64,000 nt of DNA, taken from assembly GCF_001949145.1 (NCBI RefSeq), contig NW_019091366.1, positions 499,496-563,495 on the forward strand. The letters run 5' to 3'. Source of the stretch: Acanthaster planci (lineage: Eukaryota > Echinodermata > Asteroidea > Valvatida > Acanthasteridae). Below, piece by piece: positions 33,901 through 45,400 of this stretch. Both the position numbers and the translations under genes were made by a program. The stretch's first letter is position 1. The number at the start of each line of letters is the position of its first letter. The notes under the pieces were generated by a model, which was given only the letters and a program-made list of their open reading frames with translations, was not told the DNA's origin and made no database searches.

Positions 33901-35664
33901 TAGCTTTTCACCCCAGCTTTTTCTGCACATTCGGCTGGCACCTAACTCACCGTATCATTTGACAGGCCTTTGTCGAGAGGGAAACCGGCTCGCCCATAAT
34001 CTAGTCAGTGAACTTTGCCGGCTGAAAAGCTCACCTAACAATCAGTATACGCCTAGAGAGAATTCGCCCAGTGTTCAGGCTCGGTGTCGGGTAGCAAACG
34101 GAGAATGGTTGAAATTCTTGACTGAAATGAACACGAACAGATTATTAATTTCCCCCCTTTTTGAATGGTACTGTAAGCTACCGGGCAATTACAGGTGGTG
34201 TAGGTATTTGAAAAAAAAAGTGGTGTTTGCTCGGAATTAAACATATCCCACGACCGCTGAAAAATACCCATCAAAGAGAGGAAGCATTCTTGTTGCTATT
34301 TGTCCGTCAGCAGTAATCCTTGCGTGTACACCCGAGGTGCTTTGACAGGGGTTGCTTGCCGTACGGTACACTTCCCGCCACATCACCTGTTTCCCCCGGG
34401 GTACATGTTGCAAGTTTGTGGCCCACGTTTTTGCATTTTGGCGTACGCACGCAAGGCACTCAAAACGAACAATGAAGAGGAGGGCGCCGAATGTGACGAG
34501 CAGTTGTTTGACAGTTTTCAGAAAGCCCCTCCTCACCAAGCCAGGACTCTGCAACAGGTCACCCTGCTTAAGTCGGAAGCCTTTCCACGCCTGTGTTGGC
34601 AACTTAGCCGACAAGTGTTTGGACCGAATGCATACAACACAGGCCGTCGGTATAAGGCCCGATTCTAAAGGTGCTGCCGCTTTTTACACTTTTGCTCTAA
34701 CTCAGCATTTCATTAAGAGATTATCCATCAAAATATTTGGGGTGCCCGGGGCTAGTCTCCAAATCCATAGCAAATACTTTGTGGGGCCAGACCTTCCTTA
34801 GCAACGAACGAGCGTGCCCCCTTTCCCGCCCTTTTTTGTTAGACATAACATGCCCAGAAAGCAGAATGGAAATTATGTCTGATTGTAAGGCCGCGCGACC
34901 TTTTTGTCCTGTCATTTCTTTAGCATTCACTTATCATGATTTGTAGTCCTGAAATACAAGTGACTCTCCACTACTTTTGTCAATATTTTCATTGTCTGCC
35001 CGTGCTAAATAACAGTTTCCCATGCGCCAAAGACCCTGACTTATGATGATGGGGATTCGCTGTGACATCTGAATGATTTTTCTCTCTCTCCAGAGAAAGC
35101 TAACCATTTTGCTTCCGAGATGTAAAATGGTTGAGTTTTCATCACAACCAAAATGTATTCATTCCACCATCGGATTCAGTATCTGTGATAACCACAGCTG
35201 AAACAGATGCATCGTTGTTCGAAAGTAGAAACTTCCATGATGCATCTATAAAGAGATGCAAACACTAAAATTTAGCCATGTGAGCTTTCCTTCTGCTTCA
35301 GACTCTGTGCCAATCCATGTCTTAACTTGTTAATTGTACTCTGCCCAGGCAGAGAGTTTAGCATTGCGTACTTAGCAGTGCACGAATGTTTCCATATGGG
35401 TCCCAAATCACAGGCTAAAGATGTCGTTGTTCAAGAAATCATGCCGCATTAGGTGCATACCAAAAAGCTGGAGATTTAGTGATCTGTTACGTGAATTGTT
35501 TTTCCCCTTCGTTCTGTCTTCGGTGTACGCAGTTTATTTCTATCGGTCCAACGACGACAGCAGCGATGGAGGAGCAAGGTTACTCGGTGACCGCTACAGC
35601 GTCGAAGCCTAACCCGGAGATGCTGATGAAAACCCTTTTGGAGCTGACAGACAAGGTGTCTTGA
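18942..35664 (+). CDS. UROS: UROS, uroporphyrinogen-III synthase, complete
   Basis: Seven exons: 18942-19013, 23138-23318, 23621-23770, 25595-25678, 26214-26296, 26510-26599, 35533-35664. They join in phase to 792 bp (263 aa plus TGA; human is 265 aa). The cytosolic enzyme inverts ring D of hydroxymethylbilane and closes it to uroporphyrinogen III, the fourth step of haem synthesis. Supporting matches to the weakly conserved family are VLLLRAPRDD at the start, SFEF (40-43), HPEQFSGLVFSSARTVQAVE, TYTVGTATA, PLLIPRGELAREELP, VYQT (171-174), FFSPSG (198-203) and IGPTT (224-228). Tyr of VYQT and Thr of GPTT match residues reported as important in the human enzyme. Introns total almost 16 kb; intron 6 alone is 8933 bp. 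The final exon was placed from phase, its YGCAG acceptor and the GPTT block. Confidence 0.94.
19014..23137 (+). other. UROS intron 1
   Basis: A 4.1-kb intron with GTAAGC donor and TTTGCAG acceptor. I find no exon, RNA gene or complete transposon in it. One weak tRNA-like patch at about 22865-22925 (TTGGTTCAAATC, with a possible stem TTGGA/TCCAA) could be a decayed SINE but is not convincing. Confidence 0.6.
24867..25106. mobile_element. MITE-like element in UROS intron 3
   Basis: Terminal inverted repeats of about 40 bp: the left end is GCCGTTTTCCAATACTCAAC and the right end, reverse-complemented, is GCCGTTTTCCCATACTCAAC. Both continue to a shared GTCTCAGGCTT. The interior of about 150 bp is non-coding. 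No clear target duplication can be called at the borders, so the superfamily is unknown. Confidence 0.75.
27465..27562. mobile_element. hAT-like non-autonomous element with 8-bp target duplication
   Basis: The 98-bp element begins CAGTGCTG and ends CAGCACTG. Flanking octamers are GCCACTAG (27457-27464) and CCCACTAG (27563-27570), matching at 7 of 8 positions. The inside is built of GAGTCC/GGACTC words in both orientations. CAG...CTG ends with 8-bp duplications are typical of hAT transposons. It gives a spurious Asp/Ser-rich open frame on the minus strand. Confidence 0.8.
28229..28287. mobile_element. 59-bp TTAA-bounded palindrome, piggyBac-like ends
   Basis: The left arm TTAACCCTAACACTCCTCA (28229-28247) and right arm TGAGGAGTGTTAGGGTTAA (28269-28287) are exact reverse complements over 19 bp, with a 21-bp loop. 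TTAA target duplications followed by CCCT termini are the signature of piggyBac elements, so this may be a minimal derivative. It is very small, and a simple hairpin of other origin is not excluded. Confidence 0.6.
30811..30947. mobile_element. Short element with CAGGGTTCCTGCA terminal repeats
   Basis: Perfect 13-bp terminal inverted repeats CAGGGTTCCTGCA and TGCAGGAACCCTG bound 137 bp. The interior repeats GGAAAAGTC and GGGAAAGTCATTGAATTT words, a pattern I recall from a widespread animal repeat family. Target octamers do not match, so the ends are sure but the insertion signature is lost. The CAGGG start suggests a hAT relative. Confidence 0.7.
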
Positions 35665-38600
35665 CCAGGCAGTAAGCATCCAAGCTACTCATCAAAGTGA
35701 TGCGATCCACGGAGATAGATACCTTGCCCACAAAACTCCAAGCGCTTCCAGAATATTTGACGGACAAGGGACAATTTTGACTCGCTGGTCACGCAATACA
35801 CAACTCATACCGGTTTTGACGCAGTTGGAACCGTCAAGACATTTTGGGACCAAGGGTCTCTCTGCTGCTCGGTTGACGTGGATGTAGCACACCTGGTAAA
35901 ACGTCAAGGGTTTTGTAAATGTACTGAAATAAGACACCATGGACGCTTCCCTAGTGAGGCACCTCTCATAAACAGTTGTGTCTTAATTGTATCACTGTCA
36001 TCATTTTAATCATTTCATTTCACCCAAGCTATAATTATAATAACCAATTGAAAGTAGGCCGATTACTGTCAACTGGGTGTGACTGAGGGAAAATTGGAGT
36101 CACTATACAGGTTGATAAAATCAAAGGTAATTGGTGGAATCACCTGTGACCTTGCAATTTTCCTTGATCACTATTGTGGCGGTAATCAACAGACATCGAA
36201 TGATGTCAGAATTGTTTGGGGACAGTTTTATATTCATATTTAGAGGGAACGTGAAAAAAAATGTGTTAAGAGTTTGTCATTCACTTCCGAGTTCTTGGGG
36301 GTTTGCGGCCAGTGAGTTAATTCTCTTGCCTTTCTTGCTGGCCAGATGATTTGTTTAACTTTGATACAAACCTGTGTCTGTCTTACACATTTCTTTCTAC
36401 GATCCTGACATTAAAATGTAGGGGAATCCAAAAATTGCGGTCATTGTAACTTGGTGTTATCTTAATCATTATTTTCGGAGGCCAGCTTGAGTCTCTTGGT
36501 TTCCATGCAGTCACCTGCATTAATTCACTTCGAAGCCTCGCGTCCCTCGGCCCTAAGTTGAACCACGGCCGCCAGCATACGGCGCTCGATTATTCCAAGC
36601 GTACTTTGCGGTCAGTCGACCGTGAAGTGAAACAGCTATATGGTAATAATACATTTCAAGTTTCCGAATCAGTGCGAGGAGTTTATAAACCTGCACAATG
36701 GCTTCAGACTTTTTTTTTTTTACTGTAGACCCTGCGTCTTATTAAAGCGAAGAGTTCAGTCAATGGCAGTGTTGGCTGTGGGCCTTTAACTGCTTGACGG
36801 TGGGGCGGACTCGATAACGGCGGAGTAATTGCAACATTTATTGGATGAGAACGAAACGAACGCTTGACAGTCTAAAAAAAATTAAATGTAACTGACGAGT
36901 AGGAATAGTTATTACACTTATTTTAAACGAACTGAATTTTAACGTCTGGTGTATCCATCTTTACTTTTTTTCACTCAGCATAGGTCTACTTATCACCATC
37001 AATCGCTTTGGTGGTCTGGACAGATTTTGTTGCTGCTTTTGTGTACTGTCAAAGAGTACGGCATTGTGTTGACTAAAACCACGAGAAGTTTACCAGTTGT
37101 GAGGTTTTTTGTTCTGTGTTGAAAAAAAAGTGTGTGGTTTTTGACTTGGACTCAAAATGGTACAAAAGCCACCAGCAAAAAAAAGAGAGAACGTGTAGCT
37201 AGTGTATCTGTTGGCGCTCGGACCAAAGCCTGTGTTTGAATACACTTCGGCCTGAGACAACCGTATAACGTTACTTGACAATACGAGTGTGAGTGTGTGT
37301 GTACATATGCGGGCACTGCGGGTACATGAACTTTACTTTTCGTCGATGTATTAGGCTTACATGCTCGCGATCGGGGTTCATTTGAATTTGTTCTTTCCTT
37401 CGATTGAATTTCTCGTCCGTGTGCCATGGTACCGCTACAAGAAGATCGGATTCGCCATTGAGAAGAAAGCATTTCCACGAAGTGCATTTTGGAAACGGAA
37501 TACGAACAGATCACCATGCAGGCGAAGCACTGTCCACAGACATGCTACCACAAGGTTTCAAGACAGCCAAGGGACATGAGCGACGGAGGACCATGCGATG
37601 CTGCAGGTGATCTTGTTGGCCAGCTGGGCCTAAGACAACGGCATCAGGTGCCTCCTTGTGATTCCGGACACGTACATCGGCCGGTGTGTTTATGCTCGCG
37701 CATCGCACAGGTGTCTGGAAGCCGTGCAGAGCCTGTTTGGCTAGGAGCGCCGGCATTTTAATTCAGGGAGGGTCCTTTGACGTATACCACTTCTATCGGC
37801 GCACCGAATTTTGTGAAAAGGCCAGCGACACGTATACAACACATGGCGCGGCCTTCGCTCGCGACACAGCCAAATGTGGTTGCGAAGTGACCATCATATG
37901 AAAGACAATTGGATAGTTTGGTGACACCCTCCGTAAATATCGCTGCAGTTTGAAGTGTCATAAACTTGACGGTTTTGCATGAGTTGGTCATCCCCATCAA
38001 GGTTACCCAGTTATGAACGATGCGACAATTTGGACGGCATTTTGACTGTAACGACTTGTAACGACGGATTGGACTCGTCCGTGGCCAGAATCTTTTGATG
38101 CCTGACAACGTGTGGTCTGCCTTCAACTCTGAGCTCGGTGTGAAGGAATTCTGAAGGGACCCTTCGTGTTTCTTTGGAAACTAAAAAAAAGATGGACGTA
38201 CGATGAATAGTTTCAATGGTAAGTATCATGACTATCACATTGTCTTAAATCTCTTTAATGCAATTTTGCATTTTCCCCCCCTCCCAAAAAAAAAATTGGG
38301 GAGGATTGTCGAAGATCTAGTCAGGGGAAGGCCCTTTGCTCTTGAGGCAAATACTTTGACAAGCAGGATAAGAAATACCAAGAGAGGTAGAAAGGCCATT
38401 ATCGTGCAAATGGACACACTGGTGTGTGGTTTCATACTGCGTGTGAATTACTGTGCCACACTTGCGAGGACTTGACCGATATAACCATCCGGGGACTGTT
38501 TTCCACAAAGCAGAGGGACAGGATGTACCGGATGCATTTTTAAGGGTTAGAGTTCATTTCTACCAAGATGTGGCTTGGCTTCAAACACTTCATGATCAAA

Positions 38601-39509
38601 CTACTTTTATATACAAGTTCCGAACAAATACCCGGAAGATGAGGCCCTTGATATGGCAGGAGCAATTATCAGCACAGGTAAATAATGGATTATCTGTCTT
38701 TTTGGTCGGTTTCAGAATACTAAAATTTCTGTCATGGGTGCAATAAAATTGTTTACACAGGGCCGTCTTATGTAGTGGTTCTACATACATGTAGAACTCA
38801 TGGGCCTATACTTTTATGAGAGTGTCTTTAATCTATGCTTCTCTCACCTGTTTCCTTAGTAACGAACTTAAACGGAACAACAATGATGTAATCAAACCTT
38901 TGGAGTGAGATATTGGGAGCTGGCATTTATGCCATGCGATGTTACAGAAAGTGAGAAAAGGGTTGCCCGTTTGGCTGTAAAGTTGAAAGCTCTTTGCTGT
39001 CAACAACACTCGACCAGACATTAAGTTGATTCGCTCGTGTGACATAAAATATATGAGTGTGCCTTACACACGTACACACGTACACACGCAGGGCTGACTC
39101 GACGTGTAACCCCTCGACATGCCCGTGTTTGACTTCTTGGCGTTTTTCTAAGGGAGATTTGTTCGCGTCGTGGGAAAACAATGTTTCGCCCTTTCACGGT
39201 TTGTCGGACGCGCACAATAAGCGCCAACACACCATGAATACCGAGAATATGGACGGGTGAGTGGCCGGCTTGTGAATGAAAGGAAGTTCTGTTTGTCCCC
39301 AAATGGCAGGTTGCGAAGGCTTAAAACTCGAGCAGGTCTACTGCAGTGTTTCTTCCTAAGCGGCATCTCGAATCTCGTTCCAAGGAGCTCGGATAACGCC
39401 CGCCGAAAAAAATACGAGATGGAAGAAGGGGCGTTACAGTACTTGAGAGCAGTCGAGCTTCGATTACAAACAATTCGACTCGATCCACAATTGAAATCAT
39501 TATTGTAAC
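35665..39509. other. UROS 3' flank and gene-poor spacer
   Basis: The UROS 3' UTR must begin here. No AATAAA is seen close to the stop; an ATTAAA lies near 36411, so the polyA site is uncertain. Open frames between 37150 and 38130 on both strands (up to about 120 codons) match no family I recognise and overlap each other, so I do not call a gene. Confidence 0.5.
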
Positions 39510-39772
39510 CAGTGGCGTATCCAGCTTTCGATGTCGGGGAGGGGGGGTTCCAAAGCGAATGCAGCTTCGGGCTTATTCAACATGATGTTGGGGGAGCAAA
39601 ATTATTTAAATTAAAGCCTTACTCGCGGTCCCGACATCCTTGCTTTTATTTCGCGATGTAGTTTTCTTAGAGTTTTGGTGCTAAAATTTGATATATAAAA
39701 TGTTTTTATTAATGGGCCTATCTGATTAAAAAAAAATCCGGGGACAAGTTGCCCCCCCCCTACAGGCAACCG
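39510..39772. mobile_element. hAT-like element, CAGTGGCGTA family, copy 1
   Basis: It opens CAGTGGCGTATCCAG and ends in a C-rich tract followed by the degraded terminus CTACAGGCAACCG. The octamer ATTGTAAC occurs immediately before (39502-39509) and immediately after (39773-39780), a perfect 8-bp target duplication. Non-coding. It belongs with the element at 51976, which keeps both ends. Confidence 0.75.
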
Positions 39773-39780
39773 ATTGTAAC

Positions 39781-42256
39781 TTCAGTAAACATGACATTTT
39801 TCATAGATGTAGTTGAGTTTCAAACCAGAAAACTATTGCCGTTTATTGCATCTACCTGCAATGCCTCCCCCCATCTAAAAATAAATTGCAACCTCCATTT
39901 TCATTTGATGTAACACCCTCCAATGTTCAATTCATTCTTCTCCTGCGTCTTTGAAGCTGAGCGATGGGCGTTGGCCCATCCAGTTTATGTACCTTAGCAA
40001 ATATTGTGCTCGCGTGACAGCTATCGGTGCCTGCTTCAACGGTCAATTCAGCCGGGTCGGAAGGCACACTGAGCCCGCTGAAGTCTGAATGCAAAGAAGA
40101 AGTTGACTACAGGTACTTTTATTTTGTCGCCGCCATCCTGTAATTGTGAAAGTCAGCAGGCAAGTCGCCAGCGGCAAACGGTAAGTCGCAGGCAAATGTG
40201 AAAATGCGATTGGAACTCGCTGCGTCTTTTCTTTCTTCTGGTGGTTTGGCTGTCGGAATGTACGGTACAAAGGCAGTACGTGCGTGAACATAAATAGGTC
40301 AGACACAAAAAAAACCGACCAATGGGAGAATTAATCGGACCAGGTGTGTTCTCCCCGATTCCTCAAGCCGGATGCATCAAAAGTTTACCAAAACATCTAT
40401 CTTTTCTCAGTTATACAACTTTTTAGCGATGCTTTTTTTCTCCCGTTAGCTTCAATCTGGCGATTAGTGGATTTCCGATGAAAGACACGGCTTACCGAAG
40501 AACGCCACAAGGCAGGAATAAAACAGTCTCACAACCAGTAACCACCCAAATTCAATGGGTTCACACCAACTCTTAGTTTGTCGGGTTTTTTCACTGCTTA
40601 TCAGGTTTGCTATCTTGATGGCTCGATGTATTTATGCTGAATTGCTCTCTCTCTCTCTCTCTCTTTCTTTTTGTTTATTCTGTCCAAGTTTGGCTCCACA
40701 TGAGGGGCCGCTGTCGAGGAGGCGCTTTTAACACTTGAATGGTGCCACACTATTTGGGGTTCGATGCCTCCTTTTTTAATCTTGCTTATAACATTTAGAT
40801 ATAATAAATCACAACTCTTCACTAGTTTAATCATTTACTCGTAAACGAAATTAATCTATAGTGAGCTCTTGTTTCATCGGTTTCATTTTTGTTCTCGGAG
40901 TTTCCAAAGCAAAACGAATGTCAACCTAGGCTTTCAAATCAATATGGCTGACTTGTGAATGAGGCCAATTAGAGTCAGGTGATGGGAAAAGAATGCGTTG
41001 CGCGGTCGTCAGAGTAAATAGCCGGGCGGGGCAAATTTCATCCTTTCCTCAAAGCACTAAGACTGAAGATAATTTAGTGATTAATTGGGGTTTTGTTTGG
41101 AGGGAACAGGAAATCATTTCTTCCCTGGGGAAATTTAACTCTAGAATCAATGGCATTGTACTTATTGCCAATTTTTCACGTTGTTTTCATAAAACAGATA
41201 CTAAAACGAACTTACAGCATCGCAGTACTGCGCTTTCCGACTTGTTTTGTAAACTTGAATGACGCGTCTCAAAACTTTCGGCCTGTTTTGTAAACTCAAG
41301 AGTCCCGCCAAAAATTTGCCCCAGTTTTTCCTTCCGTTTCTTTTCCCTCATGCATTGATGGGGTAATGTGTTTATTCTCGCTGGCCCAATTTTGGCTGTT
41401 CCTCTTTCGAGCGATATCACAACACGAATCCAGAAAAAGAAGCAACGATCATGTGCTACGATTTACGAGGGTCAGGCGGTGGGGCCAATGTGATTAAAAT
41501 TGACGGGAAACGAGGACACCACCAGCGTGAGTCAGGTGTCGGATCTAGGTCTCGGCATGCCGGCATCAACATGATGTAATACGGGCCCAGATTACATGGG
41601 TCGCCCTGCAACTAATGCGGCCTATTTCTTGCATTTCATCCACCGTTTCCTCTCAGTTGGTGGCGATTCCCCCAAAAGTTGACCAAGATCAATTCTTGAC
41701 CGAGATTTTTTGGGGTTTTTTTGGTTGTTGTTGTTGTTTGGGGGGTGTTGGTAGTGCCTGGTATTTTATTTTTGGTAGTTTAAAGTTGTGTATAGCTAAG
41801 TTTCTGTTATATTACTTTTCAAGATTAGCTAATCGACGGACTCGGTTTTTGTTTACTGCAACTAAAGCGATTGCAGGTCGAAGACGGCTCATTGTCTGAC
41901 GCACATGGGAAGTGGTTTATTTTGTGGTTTAATGATTTTTATTTTCACTGAAAATACTTAATAGCCATTATATGCTCATTTCGCATTTACAATGGGAGTA
42001 TTTTTTTAAGACGGGTAGGGGGAGAGCAATATTTTGTTCATCCAAAATGTGGCTCATACTTTGTGGGCATTGTTGCTTTACTTGCATCAATCCACAACAA
42101 GGATTGTCGCATCCACAATCAGATTTTGATAGCTGGTTCTGACACTTTGTCCAACACTGACATTTGGTGTGGGCGCGCAGAAGTTCGCCAATTGTTCTCC
42201 CTTGGTTAGCATCAAGTGTTGTCTCAGAACCTACGGTATTACGAATTGTTGCTAAA
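39781..42256. other. Non-coding spacer
   Basis: I see no gene here. It contains a CT microsatellite near 40648-40665 and a GT-rich tract near 41720-41755. A minus-strand open frame at 41968-42360 includes the start of the inverted-repeat element that follows, and its cysteine-rich end resembles no known family. Confidence 0.5.
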
Positions 42257-42431
42257 TACGGCTGATTCATAAAAGTGCACCTCCAAGAGTTTGCAACGCC
42301 TGGGCTAACCACGACGCGCGAAATCTGTCGACGCAATGCGCGTTTGAAAAGGGTCGACATATTTGCACGTTAAGATTGGCCAACGTGTTACAAACTCTTG
42401 GAGGCGCACTTTACTTTTGTGAATCGCCCGT
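42257..42431. mobile_element. MITE-like inverted-repeat element
   Basis: The left arm (42257-42305) carries CACCTCCAAGAGTTTGCAAC. Reverse-complemented, the right arm (42378-42431) carries CGCCTCCAAGAGTTTGTAAC, and both are preceded by a GATTCAYAAAAGT word. The arms are about 50 bp and well over 70% identical around a 72-bp centre. No target duplication could be fixed. Confidence 0.7.
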
Positions 42432-45400
42432 ATTGGGTGGCATTTCATTTGATAGGCCTATTTAGTAGAAGTGTTTATAGTTTAGGGATGTAATATTTGC
42501 GTCAGACATTTTATCATCTTGTTAATTATTTTTCTGTTTTGAACTAATGGCCAGTTTGGTTAACAGTTGGCAAAATCTTTGCTTATTTAGCGACACAGAA
42601 GAGGTCTGTCGTGAGGAGACATTACCGCTGTGGCATCCATTGCACTCACACATGCACTTAAATCATGACGCGCGCGTCCATTAATTCAATTCACGGCACC
42701 CATTGGCCGATGAGAGATATAACGCGCGCGTACCACCTGTCCACAAGTGCGGTGCCATCGCAGCGAGGGCTAACCAAAAAAATGTTGTCCGCTGAATTTG
42801 TTAGCTTTTGTGCTGTGGTCGGCTATGCTCTCAGGCTGCCGTGTTTTCCAGGATCAGCACGCGTAACTCGTTCTAACAGCATCCGCACAAGGGGCAGGAT
42901 TTGGGTTTCGCTGGTCTGTTTGTCTTGAAATCGTAGTCCACCTTCCTGCCGAGTTGCTAACCCGGTACCGTTCCGAGACCCCTGCCGGGTTAGCCCAATT
43001 CCTCGGCCCGCTTATGTCTGCCTCGATGCCGCCCCTCACTCCGCCGAGCGGCTCGGGCCAGATGCAAGACGGAAGGGGACACACGTACGCACTCAAGAAC
43101 CCACACTGGATAGAAATATTTTTGATGGGCGCCTGTGTCCCATTTCTGTCTCTTTCCATCAGCTACCGCTGAGAGTCTCCCGGCCGCGTGCAACTCAATC
43201 CGACGGTAGCGGCTTGCCGAGTGTAACTCGACCAGTGTTGTTGGAGAGTTTCCCCTGATCTTACCCTGACGAGATAATGTTGCGGATTTTCGTCCACTGC
43301 TTCTCGCTCGTCAAGATTGTGCTTAAAGTTTGTGTTATTTCTGTGGTCTACAGGATATTGGTGTCGCTCTTGGGGCGTATTTTGTGCCACAACAAAGATT
43401 GCTTGTAAGAACGGTAAACCAATTGAAATGACTGGCTCACAGTGTCAAGTTATAAAAGAATGTGCCAAGTTATAAAAAGAATATACTATAAGTAATTTTA
43501 TTTTCAAAAAAGAATTTGCTAAGTAGGCCTGTTTGTTGATGTTCACGATCAAGATATGTTATTATTTCGTCTTAAATATAGAGTCGAATACTCCTCGGAA
43601 GTCTATCTTCTTGAGTAAACTTCGTTATTTAAATCTTCACCGTACTCTCAAACTGTTTTGGTAAGACTTTGGATTCATAGTTACCAACTAGATATTTTAA
43701 CCAATGTGTTGTAGGGACTCGGACATCAGCTTGAAAACTAACTCTCTGTAATCTGTACACTGTGATAGTTCAGTTCCCAATTGATAAAAGTGAAGCTTGC
43801 CTTAGCTACCGGTTCCAGGCTAAAAGGAACTTTGAACCTGCCCATGGAATAATTTGAGCCAAAGCCACACACTGAAGATTTAGTATGAACTTTTAACAAA
43901 AATGCAGAGACCGAGCCTAAATGTGGCCCCGATTTCCTCGACCGGAGCCTATGACTAATTTGCCTTTTCAGAAGTCGGGCAGAGTTATGAATGTGGTTCA
44001 CTTAGGACCTCATTTATCAAAACTGTGACTAAAAAGCAGTGGCAACACCAGGAATGATTTTAACGAGCCCCTGAATCTGATGTCCTTTGACAAGTACCGG
44101 TATTTACAGAGAAAATTTTCTTTTTTGCCAGGGGGTACAATTTTGGGGGGAGGTAAACAGGATCCAAAATAACCTCGCCCTGGTTCCACTAGTGGGTGCG
44201 ATCAATAGAGTCCGGGGTACTTCACACTGAGAAAAGGGGAAAAAAACAGGTTAAGTGAGGCTGCGACCCTCGACGGCCGACATCCTACTACTTGTCATCC
44301 CGTCGCATTAGAAGGCCTTACCTCCTTCACGTTTCCCTGGGTTGTACTTTTCGATTAATATTGTAAATATAATGATTACTGTCATGTCTCTGTCAACGTG
44401 ATTCTTCCCAGGCGTGCTCATGGACACATACTGAATTACTGATATTGAAAGAGTGTGGACAACGCAACGCAAACCTGATGTACTGTACCGCATGATTACT
44501 TACAAAGAAAACCAACGTGCTCGAAACGTTGTGCCGTAGCCGAGGTTTTAAAGTGCGACTAAATATAGATCACTTACGAATTGAAATGCTTGGTTGAGAA
44601 ATCTCGAGTTCGCAGAGGCGTGCCAATATTTTCTATTTTTCCTTTAAGTTAGGATTTACGGTTATCGTAAAATAAACCGTTTTCATAAGGCGTATTTCAC
44701 ACAGTCTGATTTCGCTGATGTCGGTTAGTGGTCATCAAATTACCCTTTTCTCAATGTTACGCTGCATCTTCGTGATAAATCTGTGAATAACTTTGGGCAT
44801 AATTCCTGCTAAAAATAATTGTGACGTATTTTGTAATGAGTCTCTGGTTACATTTCTCTGCCTTGTCACCCACGACTATGAACGTGTCGCATGCTGATTG
44901 TTCACGCGTATTGTATTTTGTTTCCCACTATGTATCTCGGTGACCGTGCGTAACCCTTAATTCTGCGTCAGGGTTCTGCCACTTTTCCCCCGAAATCGGT
45001 CTCCTCCGCAGCGCTACGTTGGTGGACCCTCTACCGTGTTTGTGGTTGCGGATGGTAGGCTACCCTTGGGTTCCCCACATCACAGCCACACCACAGTTAT
45101 ACCCGGAGGTGGTGTTTTCTTCGTGGGCCTTACTATAACACGTTTATAATTGGTCCTGCGAGGCCAAACCATCTTACATGAGATTTTCCTTGAGCCGTTC
45201 TTCGCTGATGGTTTTTTGATTGATGTCTGCAAGCGTGGCTTATGCAGGGAAAATTGGTGCGTATAGGCACTCGTAATGAACAAGCTTGTGTGCGGCTTTG
45301 ACTCTTTATGTTGAATTCGCTCTCACACTAATGTTCTGTATAACTTTTTCAGGTTTTCATTGGATCGCACTTCCCTCGGGCCTTTTAGCCGTTGTTACAC

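Larger units (their letters stand above)
26600..35532 (+). other. UROS intron 6, long and transposon-bearing
   Basis: An 8.9-kb intron with GTAAGT donor and GTACGCAG acceptor. It contains a hAT-like mini-element (27465-27562), a TTAA-bounded palindrome (28229-28287) and a CAGGGTTCC element (30811-30947). Elsewhere it has G- or C-homopolymer runs (for example near 26869, 28207 and 31334) and no recognisable exon. Open frames in it are short and resemble nothing I know. Confidence 0.7.

Noticed and set aside
37152-38126. Overlapping frames on both strands as exons of a further gene
   Set aside because: No domain, no consistent splice sites and mutual overlap; probably chance.
41968-42360. 130-codon minus-strand frame with a cysteine-rich end as a gene
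   Set aside because: It includes one arm of an inverted-repeat element and resembles no known family.
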